64,000 nt of DNA, taken from contig JAGTWJ010000017.1 of NCBI GenBank assembly GCA_020064725.1, positions 558,001 through 622,000 on the forward strand, written 5' to 3'. The notes below the pieces were generated by a model. It did not search any database. It was not told the DNA's origin and saw only the letters and a list, made by a program, of their open reading frames with translations. Both the position numbers and the translations under genes were made by a program. Of the stretch, positions 24,350 through 37,619 are shown piece after piece (the first letter of the stretch is position 1; every line of letters starts with the position of its first letter). The stretch is from Drechslerella dactyloides (Eukaryota > Ascomycota > Orbiliomycetes > Orbiliales > Orbiliaceae).

Positions 24350-27300
24350 ATGTCTTCTAACGCACAGCGTCCTCCAAACGCTCAGAGTGCGAACAACGCT
24401 CCAATTGACTGGAATGGTCACTCCATCAGTAAAGTCTTTGCAAATGACATGAATGTCAGAAGAATACTCAAATACATCAAGGACCCAAAGGACGTATTTT
24501 CTCTCCTCAATGTCAATCGGCCAGTTCGCGATGGGATTCTCAATTGTCGGCTGCATTGGGGACGCTTCAGACGTCTCATCATCAATCGAAAGTTCTTGCC
24601 GACTCACTACCCGTCGCAGAACAAGGTTTTTTACGACCCTGAGCTTGAAAGATACAAACGCAAGATGATCGAAAGTGGCGAATGGCCCAAACACAAGTAT
24701 TTCGAGCGATTTGGAGACTTCGCCTTTGAAGAATTCATCATCAACAAGATCATGCGTATGCCATACTGGTTTTCGCCAGCAATGGACAGCGATTACTGGG
24801 ACCAGATTTGGGAACAGAAACGATTCATCACCACGCTTGTCCTCGACCATACGGCTGTGACTGGTCGCGGACTTTTCGGATCAGTCGCAATGCCCACAGG
24901 CAATGACATCTACCGAACCAGCTCCGGTCTGATCAGTTATTTGATGCCGCATCTTAAGCATCTGTCTCTGCGCTACTGCCCGAACGTGCAGCATTCAGAT
25001 ATCGCCATTTATCTGATCCTGCCGCCAACCTCCTATCTCGGCCCGAGAGAATTATTGACTCTGCGTGCCTACGGCTGCGGAGAAGCACCCACTGAGGGAC
25101 CATTCCAAAATCTCCCTGGGTTCGGTTCGAAAAATAAGATTACCCAAAAGTCGGACAATATTCTCAACATCAAGATTCTAGCATTGTTGTTTCCATCGTG
25201 CCTTTCAATCGCTCACCATAAACGACATACCCTCCCACACACCGTTCTGGGCACCGACCCACGAGATACTCAGCGGCTGATCAGAGCACAAGAAAATCGC
25301 CTTGAAACACTACATCGCGTCGGCTGGCTTTCCATGGCCGTCCTCCAAATATTCCCACCACCCTTGACGCTACCTGATCCACTAACTGGCCAACCTGTTT
25401 CCGGGCCTTTTGGTGGGTTCCTCGCTTCAGTCCATGAGAGCATCATGCTCGCGTCTATTTGCATATACAGCAATATCAAGCTGGACTGGAAGCCTTTTTG
25501 CGTCAATCGCCACGACTGTGCATCCTTCAAGATTGAAAACTTCACGCCTGTCGCCAGAATCAATCATCGCACTGGTCGCACCACCGGTCTTGGGAATTTG
25601 TACGGTGCCCTAGCCGGCCGCCATGTTCGTCGACAGGATTACCACGATTTCACCGACGGGGTCGTTCCACGCATACCCGTTCAGTTGTCAAACCTTATTC
25701 CCGGCAAGGAAGGAATGTACATTCAATATCGCGCGGAGGTTTCTAAAGTGCCAACGGAAGGCGAGAACGAGAGCCAACGGGAACGACCGGCGTTCTTGAG
25801 CATGCAAGGACACAGGCCTGCACCAGACTACTATGATCCAGGAATAACAGGTGAGGTGTGCAAGATGGTTGCAGGACTGAGTGGAGAAGGGCCGCATCTA
25901 CATTGCGCAGTCGGTTTAGGCCGACGTCGAGAAGCAGGGGGGAAAGTCTGCGCAAATTGCGGTCTGTGGGAGTATGAAAACTACACATGGAAGAGCACCT
26001 TGCCCACCAGCGAAGGAATGACTATTCGCAACCCGGGGCGACAATTAATCGGCGAGGTTTGCGAACTTTGCATTCCCTTTTTCACTTGTGGGGACTGTGG
26101 GGAGTAAGTACAAGATCATCTCATGCCGATTCTCCTTCAATACAGTGTGCTCCAGCAAGTTTGGTGGATCCTCGTTAGACTAACTTTTGTACGTTGTTTC
26201 GTAGCTTTTTCTGCCCTAGTTGCCTGAAGGATCCTGCAAGGGGAGAGCTATCGAACCCCTGGGCTGCGGTTCAGCCCTCCCCGAACCTTCTCATCCGGCC
26301 GTGCAATGTCCATGGTGCCACGTGCGCAACATGCTACTTTGCATCGCGGTCGAGCTGCAATTATTGTCAGAAATATATCTGCATCGAATGTGTGGAAGAA
26401 GACCCCAACAACAAAGATTGGCATCATTGCTCTATCTGCGCATTGTGGGTATGCAAAGCGTGTACGGAATCGTTGCCTCGCTATAAACCCGGGGTGTGGG
26501 TTACCGAGTGCGGGGCGTTCGGGTGGTTGCCCGATGGTCACAAAATCTGTGTAAACTGCATAGGCGCTGTGTGTCGCACCTGCGAACGGAAATGGTGTTC
26601 GGCCTGTTTTAAAGTCGCGCGTAGGTCACCAACACAGCTTCCTGTTGCATCTGTTCCGGGTACTGACACTCTATGATCAGGGAGCAAATTCATCACAGAC
26701 CACGGGGCGCCTATGTTCACAGATAGAGAGAAACTCTGCACATGCCAAGATTGCTTTGAGCGCCAGCTTGCGTGGTCGAAAACAGAGCTGGAGCGCATCA
26801 ACACCTGGAAATTTGCTGGCGTGAACATCTTGCAAAGAGAACACGCTGCCGTCAAAGCGGCGGAAATCGCATATCGCCGTCAGAAATACAAGCATCTTCC
26901 CCCCACTGAGTTGGAAACTAGGGAGAAATTGAAAGCACTTGCTGCGGCGCAAAACAATAAACTTCCAGGCGGTAAAGGCCCGCGTATCGTTGAGCTCGGC
27001 AGCGATGATGACATGGGAGACGCGAGTGACGCTGCATCTGATGAGTCCGAATGCGACCCAGAAACCACAGGCGCCAACCATCCAATCCTCAAAAAAATGG
27101 ACAACCTCTACGATGATTTGATCAAGGAAGTGCGGGCTGGGGGGGTCATCCCACAAGGCATGACTGAACTTGTGCGCAGCATCCGCAACGCCCGCCATCA
27201 TATCGAGCGCAGCAAAATTGCTGAGGTAGAGCACAAGGAACGCCGCATGCGTGCCAAAGGGCTACACAAACGGGTTAGAAGTGCTGAGAAAGACATGGAC

Positions 27301-28545
27301 CCTCGATGCGACTATTCACCTGAAACTTACTTTGGACCTAAAAGACTGTACAAGGACATGGTATTGACAGACACAACCGGCAACCCTCTGCCAAACTCCG
27401 CCTATGAGACTGAATTCACATGGATACCTACTACGATGGATATGCTTGCGTTTGAGCATAAAATCAATACTCCGGAAGGTAAATATTGGATGTCGGATAC
27501 GGAGATGTGCAGAGGTGATATCGCCGGCTGCGACTTTATCTGGGAAAATTGGGAGTATGGTGATTGGTTCAGACCTCGCGAGGCAGCCATAAAGGCGGGT
27601 AGGCACAAGGAAATCATGTGGCAGGCTACTCATGTGCCAAAGGGATTTGAAGTTCGTAAGCCCAAAGATGGAGCAAAGCTGAAGCGGAAGGCCGAAGACC
27701 CACTCGCAGAAATAGCAGAGGAATGGAGAGAGAACACCAACTCGGGTCGGAGGGTGCGAGAGCGAGCCCCTGAGGGAGAGCAGACCAAGAAGGAAGAAAA
27801 GACGGACAAGAAAGGAGACAAGACGGACAAAAAAGGAGAAAAGACGGGCAAAAATGATAGAAAATCGGCCCAGCAGAAGGAAGAGAAAGCGGCCAAGGCC
27901 GGAGGTAAATCTGGAGGCCATCTTGCGGAGAAAACGCGACAGACTGTTAATGCGGAGAAAGAGCGATATATCCGCAACCAGATCCATCGATTGGACGCTG
28001 CATTTCACGAGATGGAAATTAATGGCGCTGCGATAACCCAGGACGAGACGGCGAAAGATCCCGACACAGACCGTACAGTCCGTTTCATAAAGCCGATCGG
28101 CAGAAAATGGACCAAGCTGGGGCGAGACCGCGATGCCCGTGAGATGGAAACCGGAAAGAAAGCGCCCCCAATTGCACCACAACCACCGACGAAAAGTGCG
28201 CTCAAGAAACTTAAAAAGGAAGTGAAAGAAGCGATGAAGCCCGTTACCAGAGTCATCGAGAACGATGTCAAGCCTCTCATTGCAGAGGCGGTGTATGCGG
28301 GCCGCAATATGGGTGTTGATACAGCTTCATTGGTCGCTTCGACTTCTGCTGCGGCTACTACGAAAGCGGGTGCATACATCCCTTGTGTGGCGCCCACTGT
28401 GGCACGTGGTACCGCCGTACGACTTGGTATCGCGAGAGGCAGAAAACCTCCTGTCAGGGCTCGAAGCAATGTTCCACGAACCCTCGACTGGGAGTACCAA
28501 GATGAACGGATTGCGGATGATGATGAACGAGGATATATCCAATGA
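24350..28545 (+). CDS. large F-box/LRR-like, cysteine-rich and Lys-rich protein (1344 aa)
   Basis: Exons are 24350-26103, 26205-26620 and 26681-28545; phases total 1345 codons. The open frame reaches further upstream, but the first ATG is at 24350. Residues ~27-70 resemble a degenerate F-box (ILKYIKDPKDVFSLLNVNRP). Residues ~150-230 contain LRR-like text (ITTLVLDHTAVTG, LKHLSLRYCPNVQHSDIA). Residues ~532-723 are dense in CxxC/CxxH pairs (KVCANCG, CELC, CGDCGDFFCPSC, CNYCQKYICIEC, CSICALWVCKAC, CRTCERKWCSAC), suggesting several RING- or B-box-like zinc sites; both introns fall in or at the edge of this region, and splicing restores the pairs. After an acidic patch (ELGSDDDMGD), residues ~1083-1130 form a Lys/Glu/Asp-rich tract with near repeats of KTDKKG. 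A role as a substrate receptor in ubiquitin ligation is an inference from the domain order, not shown. I do not recognise a named family. Confidence 0.85.
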
Positions 28546-28690
28546 AGGTATCATCTGCTTGTGGTTTTCCTTTCAAAGTGTTGTTTCAATTGTACAATTG
28601 TGTGGGATTTTTTTCTCATGGAGTGTTTTAGGGGTAACATGATTCTCTTTTAAATGTTTTTCTTTAATGGATAGGTATGCCTTGTTATCA

Positions 28691-28733
28691 ATGACTTTTC
28701 TCGTCCAAAAGGTTCGTTCGAGAGAAAAGTCAT
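28691..28733. repeat. 12-bp perfect inverted repeat (hairpin)
   Basis: The arm ATGACTTTTCTC (28691-28702) is repeated as its reverse complement at 28722-28733, with a 19-nt loop. It lies about 150 nt after the stop codon of the F-box-like gene, so it would fall in or near the 3' UTR. The function is unknown. Confidence 0.65.
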
Positions 28734-31700
28734 CTCTGTGTACTATTCCTGTTTATCAGCTGGTGTATGCTACGTAATGCTACTTCTACGAATGAATGAA
28801 GATATGTGAACGAACTCTAAATTTATAAAGTTCGGTTAACCCGTGTGCAAAAAGAATCGGATCCATTGAGTAGTATTTGCCTCACGCTTTTCTTAGTATG
28901 CATATGACAGACCATCCCTCTATCTCCATCTGCCCGTCTCTTGCGCAGCCAGGACAACACTGCAGTACTCATCAGTCATTAAATCCAATATTTGCTTTGA
29001 TCAATTGAGTACTTGAGTCGGTTAAAATTTTGAAATAATATAGAAATCTCCGGTGTGAAGTTATAGGATTAAAATTGTGATCTGGGCTGAATCGAACATT
29101 ATTAGCTACTAACTGCACCTTGCTGGGCAACCCATTCAAGGGGTTTCAAGATCGTGTGCACAGCACACATTATACTGATGCAAGCGGCCGAACTAGTATT
29201 AATCTTGCATCATGTCTGATTTCGCGAGTGAGCCAGACTATTCCTCATTGAACGAGGAAGGTTTGACTGGTTTACGACATCATTGACCAGTAATAAAATA
29301 TAGGTGTCGTAAAAGTCGATAGGCTGGAGATTTCACCGCGGAGAACGGACAATCGCAGTGCCGTCAGATGGGCGGTGGAAGATCCTTGCAACATTCCTGT
29401 CGAGTTCTAGGATTGTTGTGGTGACACAGATTGATATCGAATATCGGCAAAATTGCGAAATTGTGAGCGCAGGCATTTAATGCCATGGATCCGGAGTGAC
29501 CTCGGGTTTGCTGCAGCACCATGACATACTGAGTACAAGTCATGAATTTATTCCAGGGAGGTGAGTCTTGAACCCTGCTCGGACCTGCTCGGGAGAATAA
29601 TCGGGTTTGTATCGTGATATGGGTAAAAATCAGTCATTCCATTGGACAGACTGCGAGATCGACGGTAGGAGTTAGTGCAATGGCTATGCATGCTGTCTGT
29701 AACGTTCCACAAAATCCGAAATGAAGATGTATGCGGCCGAAGGGTGCCCTGTTTCCGCGGTACGCGATAAGGCACGTTCGCGGAGCATGAACCGAACGGA
29801 TTGGTATGTGGATTCCCAAATCGGGCCGGTCGACTTCATTGTGCAGGAGACCGGACTAAAGGCTCTGGTTGGTAGACTGGCGAAGCCTGTCAAGAAGATT
29901 AATGTCAACCGGTCCACGGCTGACCCAGTGCCAGTTGTGTCACTGTGCAATTTGCGGAGACGAAAATGAACAGGCGATTGGTCTTGTTAAGGGGCGTTCT
30001 CGATTTATCAATCGACTGAGAGGCTCGAGGCTAGACAGAAGCCGAGACGGAATGCGGATGGTATGGGCGATTCGATTTCCGGATGTCCTCGAATCAGCAT
30101 TCTTGATGTAAGCCCTATTGGGAAGTAATCATGTGGACACCGGCACCACAGAGTCTCAATGTGAGAGGTCTAGATGCGGAGTCGCGCGTCTCTGTCAGTC
30201 TGGGCTATGCATGCAGTCTAGTGAGTCTAGATCGTAAGGATGGATTTGCGCGCTTGCAGGGGAAGAAAGAGGATGGGGAATTTGCCAGATGGGTAAATTG
30301 ACGTATTGTGGTGGTTACACAACTTGGTGAAGCTCGTTGTGACGTCGGTCGGTAGACGCGTCTCCATCTCATCCGCGACCGGAAGCCACCACAAACACAT
30401 TTGCGAATCTGAACCAGGACTACGCCATTATGCATCTGAGAGTCAGACGAATAACGGCAAGGAAACCATCAGGTGAGTAAATAAGGGGCATGGAAAACCC
30501 CGGGAAGGGACCGGATGCCGCTGACAGGAAGACCTTCTGTGAATAGGACAGACCCGGAGAAAATTCGCCCGAGATGGAAGTGTGCACCACCCTTCTCGGG
30601 AGAAGAGTGGCGGAAAGATACTGGAATCGTAGATATCCCAAGAGGAGAAGAGGAGCGGTTCCAAGCCAGAAATTGTCTCTGTTTGCAGTCGAGCCCCTAT
30701 GCCCCGGGGCCAATTCCCTCGACTTTACTGCACGCCGGTAACGTCTGAGATAGGAGAATGAGGTTGAAAAGCAGAGGCTTGGGCGAAGACGAGCGTCTGC
30801 GAACTGGCCGTTCGCAAAAAGGAGGAAACCGAAATACAGAGTGAGTGGGTAATACGGTTGACGTTGTTTCGAGCGTGTGTGTCCTCGCAGAACGTTTGAA
30901 GAAATGTTCGGTATTTTTCTTTGAAGATATTCGGGATTTCAGGTAGGATGAACGGACAACAGAGGCTCGCAAAGGGAGATGGAACAGACAGTAAGTAAGT
31001 ATTAACCAGCCGGCCGAACTACACCTCCGGTTGTCTAGGATCTCTCGATTTACTGAGACATCGTGCTAGCAACTAGTTAACTTCGGCACTCCAAATTTAG
31101 TGGAGGCACTAGAGAACGGAAGACACAATCTAAAGTTCTACCAGGCATGGATCTTAACCCCAAATTAAAATGTACAACTTACTAACATGATACTGATGAG
31201 GGGGTATCAATATGTTATAGCTCGATTGGGACATATGCATCCCGTTGAAAATTTTCAGGCCTGAATCGGCCAACGGCTGGAAAACCTTATCCAAGCGGCA
31301 GACTTCAAAGTCCAGATTGCTTTATGGAAGCACTGACGGCTATCAGCGGCACCTTCATGGCATATTCCTGCAATGCAGGGTAATCGGCGTGGGAGTGCGC
31401 TGTTATAAAGATGTACCCGCACTTGGGATACATGTAGGTACAACCTCGTCGATGGGCTGCTGCCAGGCAGGCTGACTTCCAAGCCAATACTGAAGGTCCA
31501 ACCAGGATTCAGAGGATGTGTCAATACAAAGTTGGTTATTTTGACTAATAAATGAACTGCTTCGGCCTACATTCTAGTTCGATCGAAAAAGCGCTAACAC
31601 CCCCGCTGCGCGTTCGGTCTTCTTTATGTATCAGAAAGGGCAATTTCGGATCCGATCAAGTTAGACCGAATCAACAAGTCCAAGTCTCCAGACTCGCCAG

Positions 31701-32179
31701 CAGCGCATTATTTTCGCTGTGATCTTGGTTTGATTTGATGTACAGGATATCCCATGCAATAGTCGGGACCGCGCAATTGCCGTTGCATTTTTGGGGAGAC
31801 AAAATGCAACATGCAGACCCCACGACCGGAAGTCTCCACCAGAAGCAATAAGCTAAAAAAGCCAGTTGGGGTTTTGGATGGAGGGCGCATTTTCTGGCTA
31901 CGACTCACAAACCAGCATTGCATATTGCGGACAACATCTGCATGGACCACAACCTGGTCACTGCATTTGGACCTAGTTCGTCATCTACCCCCCTTCCCAA
32001 ACCTGGCAGCCTGTTGCTCAACGACCTGGCTGTATCACGTTCAAATCAACTGCAGGTGGCCAATTAGAACCGCTTGGACTAGCGAGCTGGGACCTGGCTA
32101 AACAAACCCCAAATCCCTTTTAAAGCGGGGGCGCCAACCCCATTAATGCGTTCGGAACGCTATTGTCTTTTCCACACAC

Positions 32180-32187
32180 TATATAAG
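32180..32187 (+). promoter_or_regulatory. TATA-box-like element without an identified gene
   Basis: TATATAAG is followed by a pyrimidine-rich stretch (CGCTCTTCCCTTTCC) and, about 65 nt on, an ATG that opens only three codons. It looks like a core promoter, but I cannot identify a product downstream. It may be a chance match or belong to a lost gene. Confidence 0.3.
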
Positions 32188-33518
32188 TCGCTCTTCCCTT
32201 TCCAAGTTGTGCGAGCATTTGGCAACCGCGTCCAACAGCAATTTTCGACAATGCCTTATTAGGCAGAGCCGCGGATACCGCTTAGACACCCAAACAGACA
32301 CGCTGGATCGCTAGCAGGACATCGCCCCCCTAATGTAAGTCGAAAGAAGCCCCATAGTTCCGTCTTGTTGTGGAGGCGATCTGAGATGCGGTAGACCCGG
32401 ACCCGCGTGCGCAAAGATGCGTGCGTGTCTTCGGACAGAAGGGTCTCAGCTGCCGCTTTCGTTTGCTGGACTTGCGAGGCATCAAAGGACAGACTCTTGA
32501 CGAGGGTTGGTTTGCCATTTGCTTGCAGAAAGGGTCGACCCCAGCTTCTGTCGTGAGGTGCACTGGAGGACTGAATCTCAGATCCCGCTCCTTCCGCACA
32601 ACGCAAACAGGGGACGATATTGATCAAAATGAGGCGTTCATAATAATTGCTGACTCGTCCGGGATCTCACTGCCTGTAGGGTTGGAAACACTCGTTAGCG
32701 GCGGGTGTCCTTTAACGGCAATTCACTTCTCAGGGGATCGGAGGCCGCTTCTGAACTCCGCAGATAATGGATTTCGCACCCGGGATCGAGCATAAGCCTC
32801 TCATGTTGCCGTCCGCTCCCGCGACAAACCTCAATGTGGCCGAGGCTTGAGGGTCCACTCGGAAGTGGTCAGTGTTCCCGAAAATGGGGAATGGTCGACG
32901 TCCGCTCCGTCATCTGCTTCCGCCGGTATACGACCGAGCCGCGAAGCTAATTTCCGATTGCTCCTTCCCAACTGCCGCTGGTTGAGACATACGATAACCG
33001 TCTCGAGAAGTCGATCGGAATTGCCTCCGACAGGTTGTTTTCGCCTGCGCGGACATGCGTGGTTTCGACTCGGAGTTGGTTGATGGGGCAGGTTAGGTGA
33101 ATGAGTGTACGGCATATGCGAGGACGGTCTTACAAACCAAAAATCTTAAAAGCAACAGCGGCTACGTCGCCTGACCGCAAGAACGCTAGCCTCGAGTGTT
33201 TCAGTCTTTGCGAAATAGGCGTTGGTCAACAGTCGCCCATTCGCCTCATGCCATTGGTGTCAGCAGATGCGCTTCGGGGCCCCCCTTCGATGCTACAGCG
33301 ATTGTCACACGGTCATTGGAACAAGGTGCTTTGCAAGACAAATTCAGGAAGGATACATCTGCATTACATTTTTCATTAAAGGTATAATCGCTGCAAATGC
33401 ACAACACATACAAGGAGGCACCAGGCCGCCTGAGAGCTGTCATGCATGGCGCGCAACGGGGAAAGGAAGGCTTCAAGGGTATCAGGTGGGGGTTATGGGG
33501 CGCGCCATATCATTCGCT

Positions 33519-34436
33519 CTATGCGCCGGACCAACTACCCGCCTCTTTTACAACCATCCACTTTTTCGCCATCTCTAGCGCATAAGGCTTTATCTCCTCT
33601 TTCGTACGGGTGTTTCCATGAACCCGCCAGAAGTGGTCTATGAAGTTGTCACGGCGAGGAAACCGCTTTCCAATGTCGGGACAATAGGGGTGTCGGCATT
33701 CGATATACTGGCCGTCATCGCCATGCTTAGATCGGCCGTGGCGCTCGAGGTCGTTAAGCGTCGTGAATCCATTCCCTTCGAGGACGGCATTAGCAACGAA
33801 ACGCAATAGAGCATCCGGCCCGCAAGTGTGTCTCACCTGGCTGGCTTCGATTGCAACCCGCGATGGAACACAGATATTTTTTCTCCGGACGTGGTCTATC
33901 CGGGCTACGCCACGTCAGCATTGCATGCATAAATATTCGAATTAGTATTGAAGTCGCAGAATCAGCTAGCAGAACCAGCTATACTTACTCGGGATTCCGT
34001 ACTTCGTCGACGCCATAGTCATATTGATATGAACTAGCGGCATCCTGACCGGTCCCGTATGTGTAGACGCTATAGTCATACGCCTCTCCGCCGCTCGATG
34101 GTGGGTCATATATTTGTTGCCGCTGGGCGGAGCTCGCATAGTTGGATTGTCCTGTTTGAGAGTAACGGCTATAACCGGAGACCGACGTGCCTGGGGGTAA
34201 GATAGTAGGACTAGTCGGTGAGTGGTACTCGAGTTCGGGGTCGATTGCTTGGCCTAGACCCATTTCTCGTCAACGTGGCTGCTGCGGATCGAATAGGATA
34301 AAATTTGCTTACTTGAGTGCTCAGGATCTTCAAACTGGTGTTCCTGACGCCAGTACTCTTCCGGCTCATCTTCATAATTCCGGCTCGAAGAGGGTCTATA
34401 CCGCCGATCATCGTGCGAAGGGTATCTCGGATCCAT
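33519..34436 (-). CDS. small C2H2 zinc-finger protein (237 aa, four exons)
   Basis: Minus-strand exons are 34436-34313, 34253-33989, 33904-33837 and 33775-33519; introns are 59, 84 and 61 nt, and phases total 238 codons. The N-terminal half is Tyr/Ser/Gln-rich and probably disordered. Two fingers follow. The first starts near C142 (CSIAGC...FTTLNDLERH...H) and is interrupted by the last intron; splicing restores C-x4-C...H-x4-H. The second is CRHPYCPDIGKRFPRRDNFIDH...H. The NDLERH/RRDNF pair recurs in fungal tandem C2H2 proteins; the large gene at 2.6-5.6 kb has the similar RRDNLRQH. It is probably a nuclear DNA-binding protein; the target is unknown. Confidence 0.82.
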
Positions 34437-35967
34437 TGCGCTTGAGTTCTCTCTTGAAGTCGGAGCCTTTATGAAGGTAATGATCCGCCGCCAGGCCTGT
34501 GATACCAGCAGGCTAAAAGACGACTATGATGTTCAGGGATACTAGATTGCTGATGGGATTCTGCGTTCGCGGACCCGAGCCGGTTTTATACTACAATCGG
34601 CAATGGTATACTCTGCCTCTTGCCCCTCAGCTCAACATGGCAATCACATTTTCGAGACCACCTCCATGTAGACACCCAGCAGGCTCGCGGCAGTCCAATG
34701 GATACGCCCGCCCACCCCCACCCACACGACGCACAGGAAAGAGAGCTATCTTTTTATCAACTTGATACGGGGTACCTTAATGGCCTGATTTAGTATGCCA
34801 TCGCCAATCACGGAGCCGAGTAAAACTGGGGTGCCTAGGTCATCTGGCGCTCCTCGCTGTAGCTTGAGCAGCTATCCTGTGGGTCAGTCTGCTGCTGGCG
34901 CTACATGGTTCCATTCAAGACGGGAAGAAGGTACCGACCGGACCGGCCCATACCCTTTCCTCGCGAACCGAGCTTCTTGCCTCCACCTTGTTCCAAATAG
35001 GTCTTACCCTGCGACGAACGGCTACAGGCAGCGCTGCAGCGATCGCGAAGAGAATCCCTAAACTGTCTCTTGTCCGTCTGATCTTTTGGTTTGGGTTTTC
35101 GTCACAGGGCATTGCAAAGGTTTGCACAATTACCAATCCCGATTCTTACAGCCAAAAATGAAATTAACGAGAAAAATCAATGCCAGAAAAGCCATCCCGG
35201 TTGAGATAACCAATACCCTCATTCCAAGCGGAGCATACTACATAACCGAACGCGCTCCTCTCGATTTCTCAAATGCAAAAACAAAAACCAAAAAAATAAA
35301 AAAATATAATAATAATTAATTGATATGCAGCTCTATAGCACGCAATTATATATATGTCAGGCGGGGAAACTAGTGCAAGTTCATGCAAAGCTGTGGCAGT
35401 TGCAGACAACAATCTTTTCACCAACACCGATGATCCTAAGCCCTTCAGCGCACAGGAGGGCCCAGGACCTCTTCCACGAAAGAGGAAGTAACGACTTCGC
35501 ATTTGAGCACATGAAAATCGCGTCTCAATATGCTCTGACAGAATTTACAGGAGGGTCAGCATAATAGGTAAGAGCCTTCAGCTTATGAGGGGTGAACAAA
35601 GCCCAGTTTAGTTAATTTATCTTTACCGACAGCCAGATCTGGTTACTTATATGTCGGGATGCCTCTCTAGAGCACCGCAAGTTTGCTTTGCCGAGACTGC
35701 TCCTGCTCAGCGTCTGCTAGCAGTGCTTGAGGTATTTTCAACATCTTTCTCGACGAGGCTAGTCACAAATTCGGCCCATGCGATACGATATGAGGGGCGG
35801 CGTCACATAATTCGTTTTCGGTAACAGAGACGTGGGAGCAAGGCTCCATTAACTTCTTCTGACATCGCTCTTTAGCTAGCTATGAATCCGGCGCTATAGC
35901 TAAGACCACAACCGATTGGTTGACATGCAAGACACTTTCTTGCTAAACCACCCCGCTATTTGGCCTG

Positions 35968-36564
35968 ATGTCTCTTTTCCTCTTTCCGACGATACCGCTT
36001 TTGTTCTTCATAACGCTCGGCAATCTTACTTCTTCACTCTCCTGTTTGACAAAGGAGTTTTGCCGAATGTATAGGTACCTGGTTGCAAATACCTCTGGAG
36101 ATAAACTTCCATCGCCTATTGGCTTGGGTAGATCTTATGAGATGCCCCGTATCCTCGGTTTTTCCCCGGGTACCTTCCCGCTTTGCTTCTGGGATGGGCA
36201 ACAACACCGGCTCGAGTGGGTCCGTCTCTGGTTTGATACGACTGGTCAAAGGCAAAAGGAAGGACCTGCCTGCGCCCTCCTTTATGCACTGGTACAAAAG
36301 GCCGACAAACGACGACTTCGGCCTCCGTTATCCTGGGACGGCTGTTCTATTCCACCTGAGAATACCATGATCTCAGAATTGCCTGCGCCGATTTTCCTTC
36401 ATCAAACAACTTATTTACGTCATTTCGAGTGTCACAGTGGCCGTTCGTCAATTCTGCTACGGGAGCGTATCGTTTTTCAGAGCGTGGAAGCTCCCGGGAG
36501 ATCATTGCGATCCTGCGGAAAGCTTGCAAGCAAACTTTACCTGTTGATTAGAAAAACAAAATAG
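35968..36564 (+). CDS. doubtful open frame with signal-like N-terminus (198 aa)
   Basis: A single ATG-initiated frame beginning MSLFLFPTIPLLFFITLGN, which resembles a signal peptide. Against it, a second plus-strand frame (36083-36370) and a minus-strand frame (36034-36297) are open over the same DNA and look equally protein-like, and there is no recognisable domain. A frame of this length could arise by chance in a 64 kb window. Confidence 0.22.
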   Translation: MSLFLFPTIPLLFFITLGNLTSSLSCLTKEFCRMYRYLVANTSGDKLPSPIGLGRSYEMPRILGFSPGTFPLCFWDGQQHRLEWVRLWFDTTGQRQKEGPACALLYALVQKADKRRLRPPLSWDGCSIPPENTMISELPAPIFLHQTTYLRHFECHSGRSSILLRERIVFQSVEAPGRSLRSCGKLASKLYLLIRKTK

Positions 36565-37099
36565 CATCATTCAGCCTCTGCAGCCTGTCTCAATGGTAGG
36601 ACTCTCGACCGGGGCGGCTCGCGCGGGACCTCGAATGGCTAAAGGCTTCTAGGAGACTTAAGTCAACATAGCTCTACGGCCGCAGATCACACCCGGCACA
36701 AATACTTGCAGCGCAATGCCCTCTGCCCGAACATAGCTGTCTATTCGTCCAATCTTCTGTCAAGCGATACCCTATGAGCGAATTGGAACGACTGCCGCCA
36801 CGCATGTCTTGCTAGCACCCTGAGGATTCTTCGCCGGAGGTTGCATGCATTCTGTCGGGCTGTCTGCAGGCTATCGCATGGTCACGTTGACCAGCCGGCA
36901 TACGTGCTTCATGCATCTGATGGTATGCATATGTGCATCAGAACCCTGAGCCCTCGTAGAGTGTATGGTGTCTATTTGTTACAATTAACAAATCATTCAG
37001 TTCGCAGTATGCAGGTAGAGCCGTTGCCTGCTCTGTGCTGCAAACGACGCACCTTGTCTCAATTCTGGGTGGGTGAGATGGGAACCAATGCATCAGCTG

Positions 37100-37619
37100 C
37101 TAGAGGCCGGCTCGAGGACTTGCCCAAATCCGGAGGAACGGCGGTATCCTCGCGCAGGCTGCAAACTGACCAATACAGTTTAGTTCATGGTCAACTTTCG
37201 AATTCCAGTATCTCTCCGTGCAGATGCTATCTAAGAATCAGCCATTCATATCGGGTCACGACAAGGGACGTGACTGTGCATTGATAAAGGTCATGATACT
37301 CACCTGCAAGCGGATCGGATACGAGAAGGGGCTTAATCCCGGAGCTCGAAGTGTCTGCCAATGGGAACGCTTGACCTAACATCCACAATTTGGCGTGAAT
37401 GGACAAGCAACTGATATCCCGCGTTCCTCTCGCTACAACAGGTTGAAGCAACTGATTGCCACTGGATTGAGTTTTAGCCAACATTGAGCTTTCGGGCGGG
37501 ACTAATGTCCCGGGGACGACGCCTTGATTCGGTTCGAAGACTTTTCGTTGTCGTCCGTATAGTAGAGACCTCCACGTCCCACTCTGACTCGCTCTATTGG
37601 TCGGCAGTGCCAAAGTCAT
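37100..37619 (-). CDS. candidate two-exon gene, unknown product (148 aa)
   Basis: The model joins 37619-37304 to 37230-37100 (minus strand). The 73-nt intron has a GTGAGT donor, a GCTGAT branch-like site close to the acceptor and a TTAG acceptor, and the downstream exon stays open for over 40 codons to a TAG. The ATG at 37619 is the first in the frame. No domain is recognised. An upstream exon is possible. The support is splice signals and composition only. Confidence 0.3.

Larger units (their letters stand above)
28546..33518. other. 5 kb intergenic region, no supported gene
   Basis: The beginning carries the 3' flank of the F-box-like gene, including a hairpin. No spliced model holds together. 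Short open frames at 29.7-30.1, 30.4-30.7 and 32.3-33.1 kb overlap one another on both strands and have no recognisable motif. A TATA-box-like element at 32180 is listed separately. Confidence 0.45.

Noticed and set aside
36586..36650. tRNA-like text (TCAATGGTAGGACTCTCGACC ... ACCTCGAATGGC)
   Set aside because: The D-arm region resembles a tRNA, but the T-arm motif is not GGTTCGAATCC-like and I could not form acceptor or anticodon stems.
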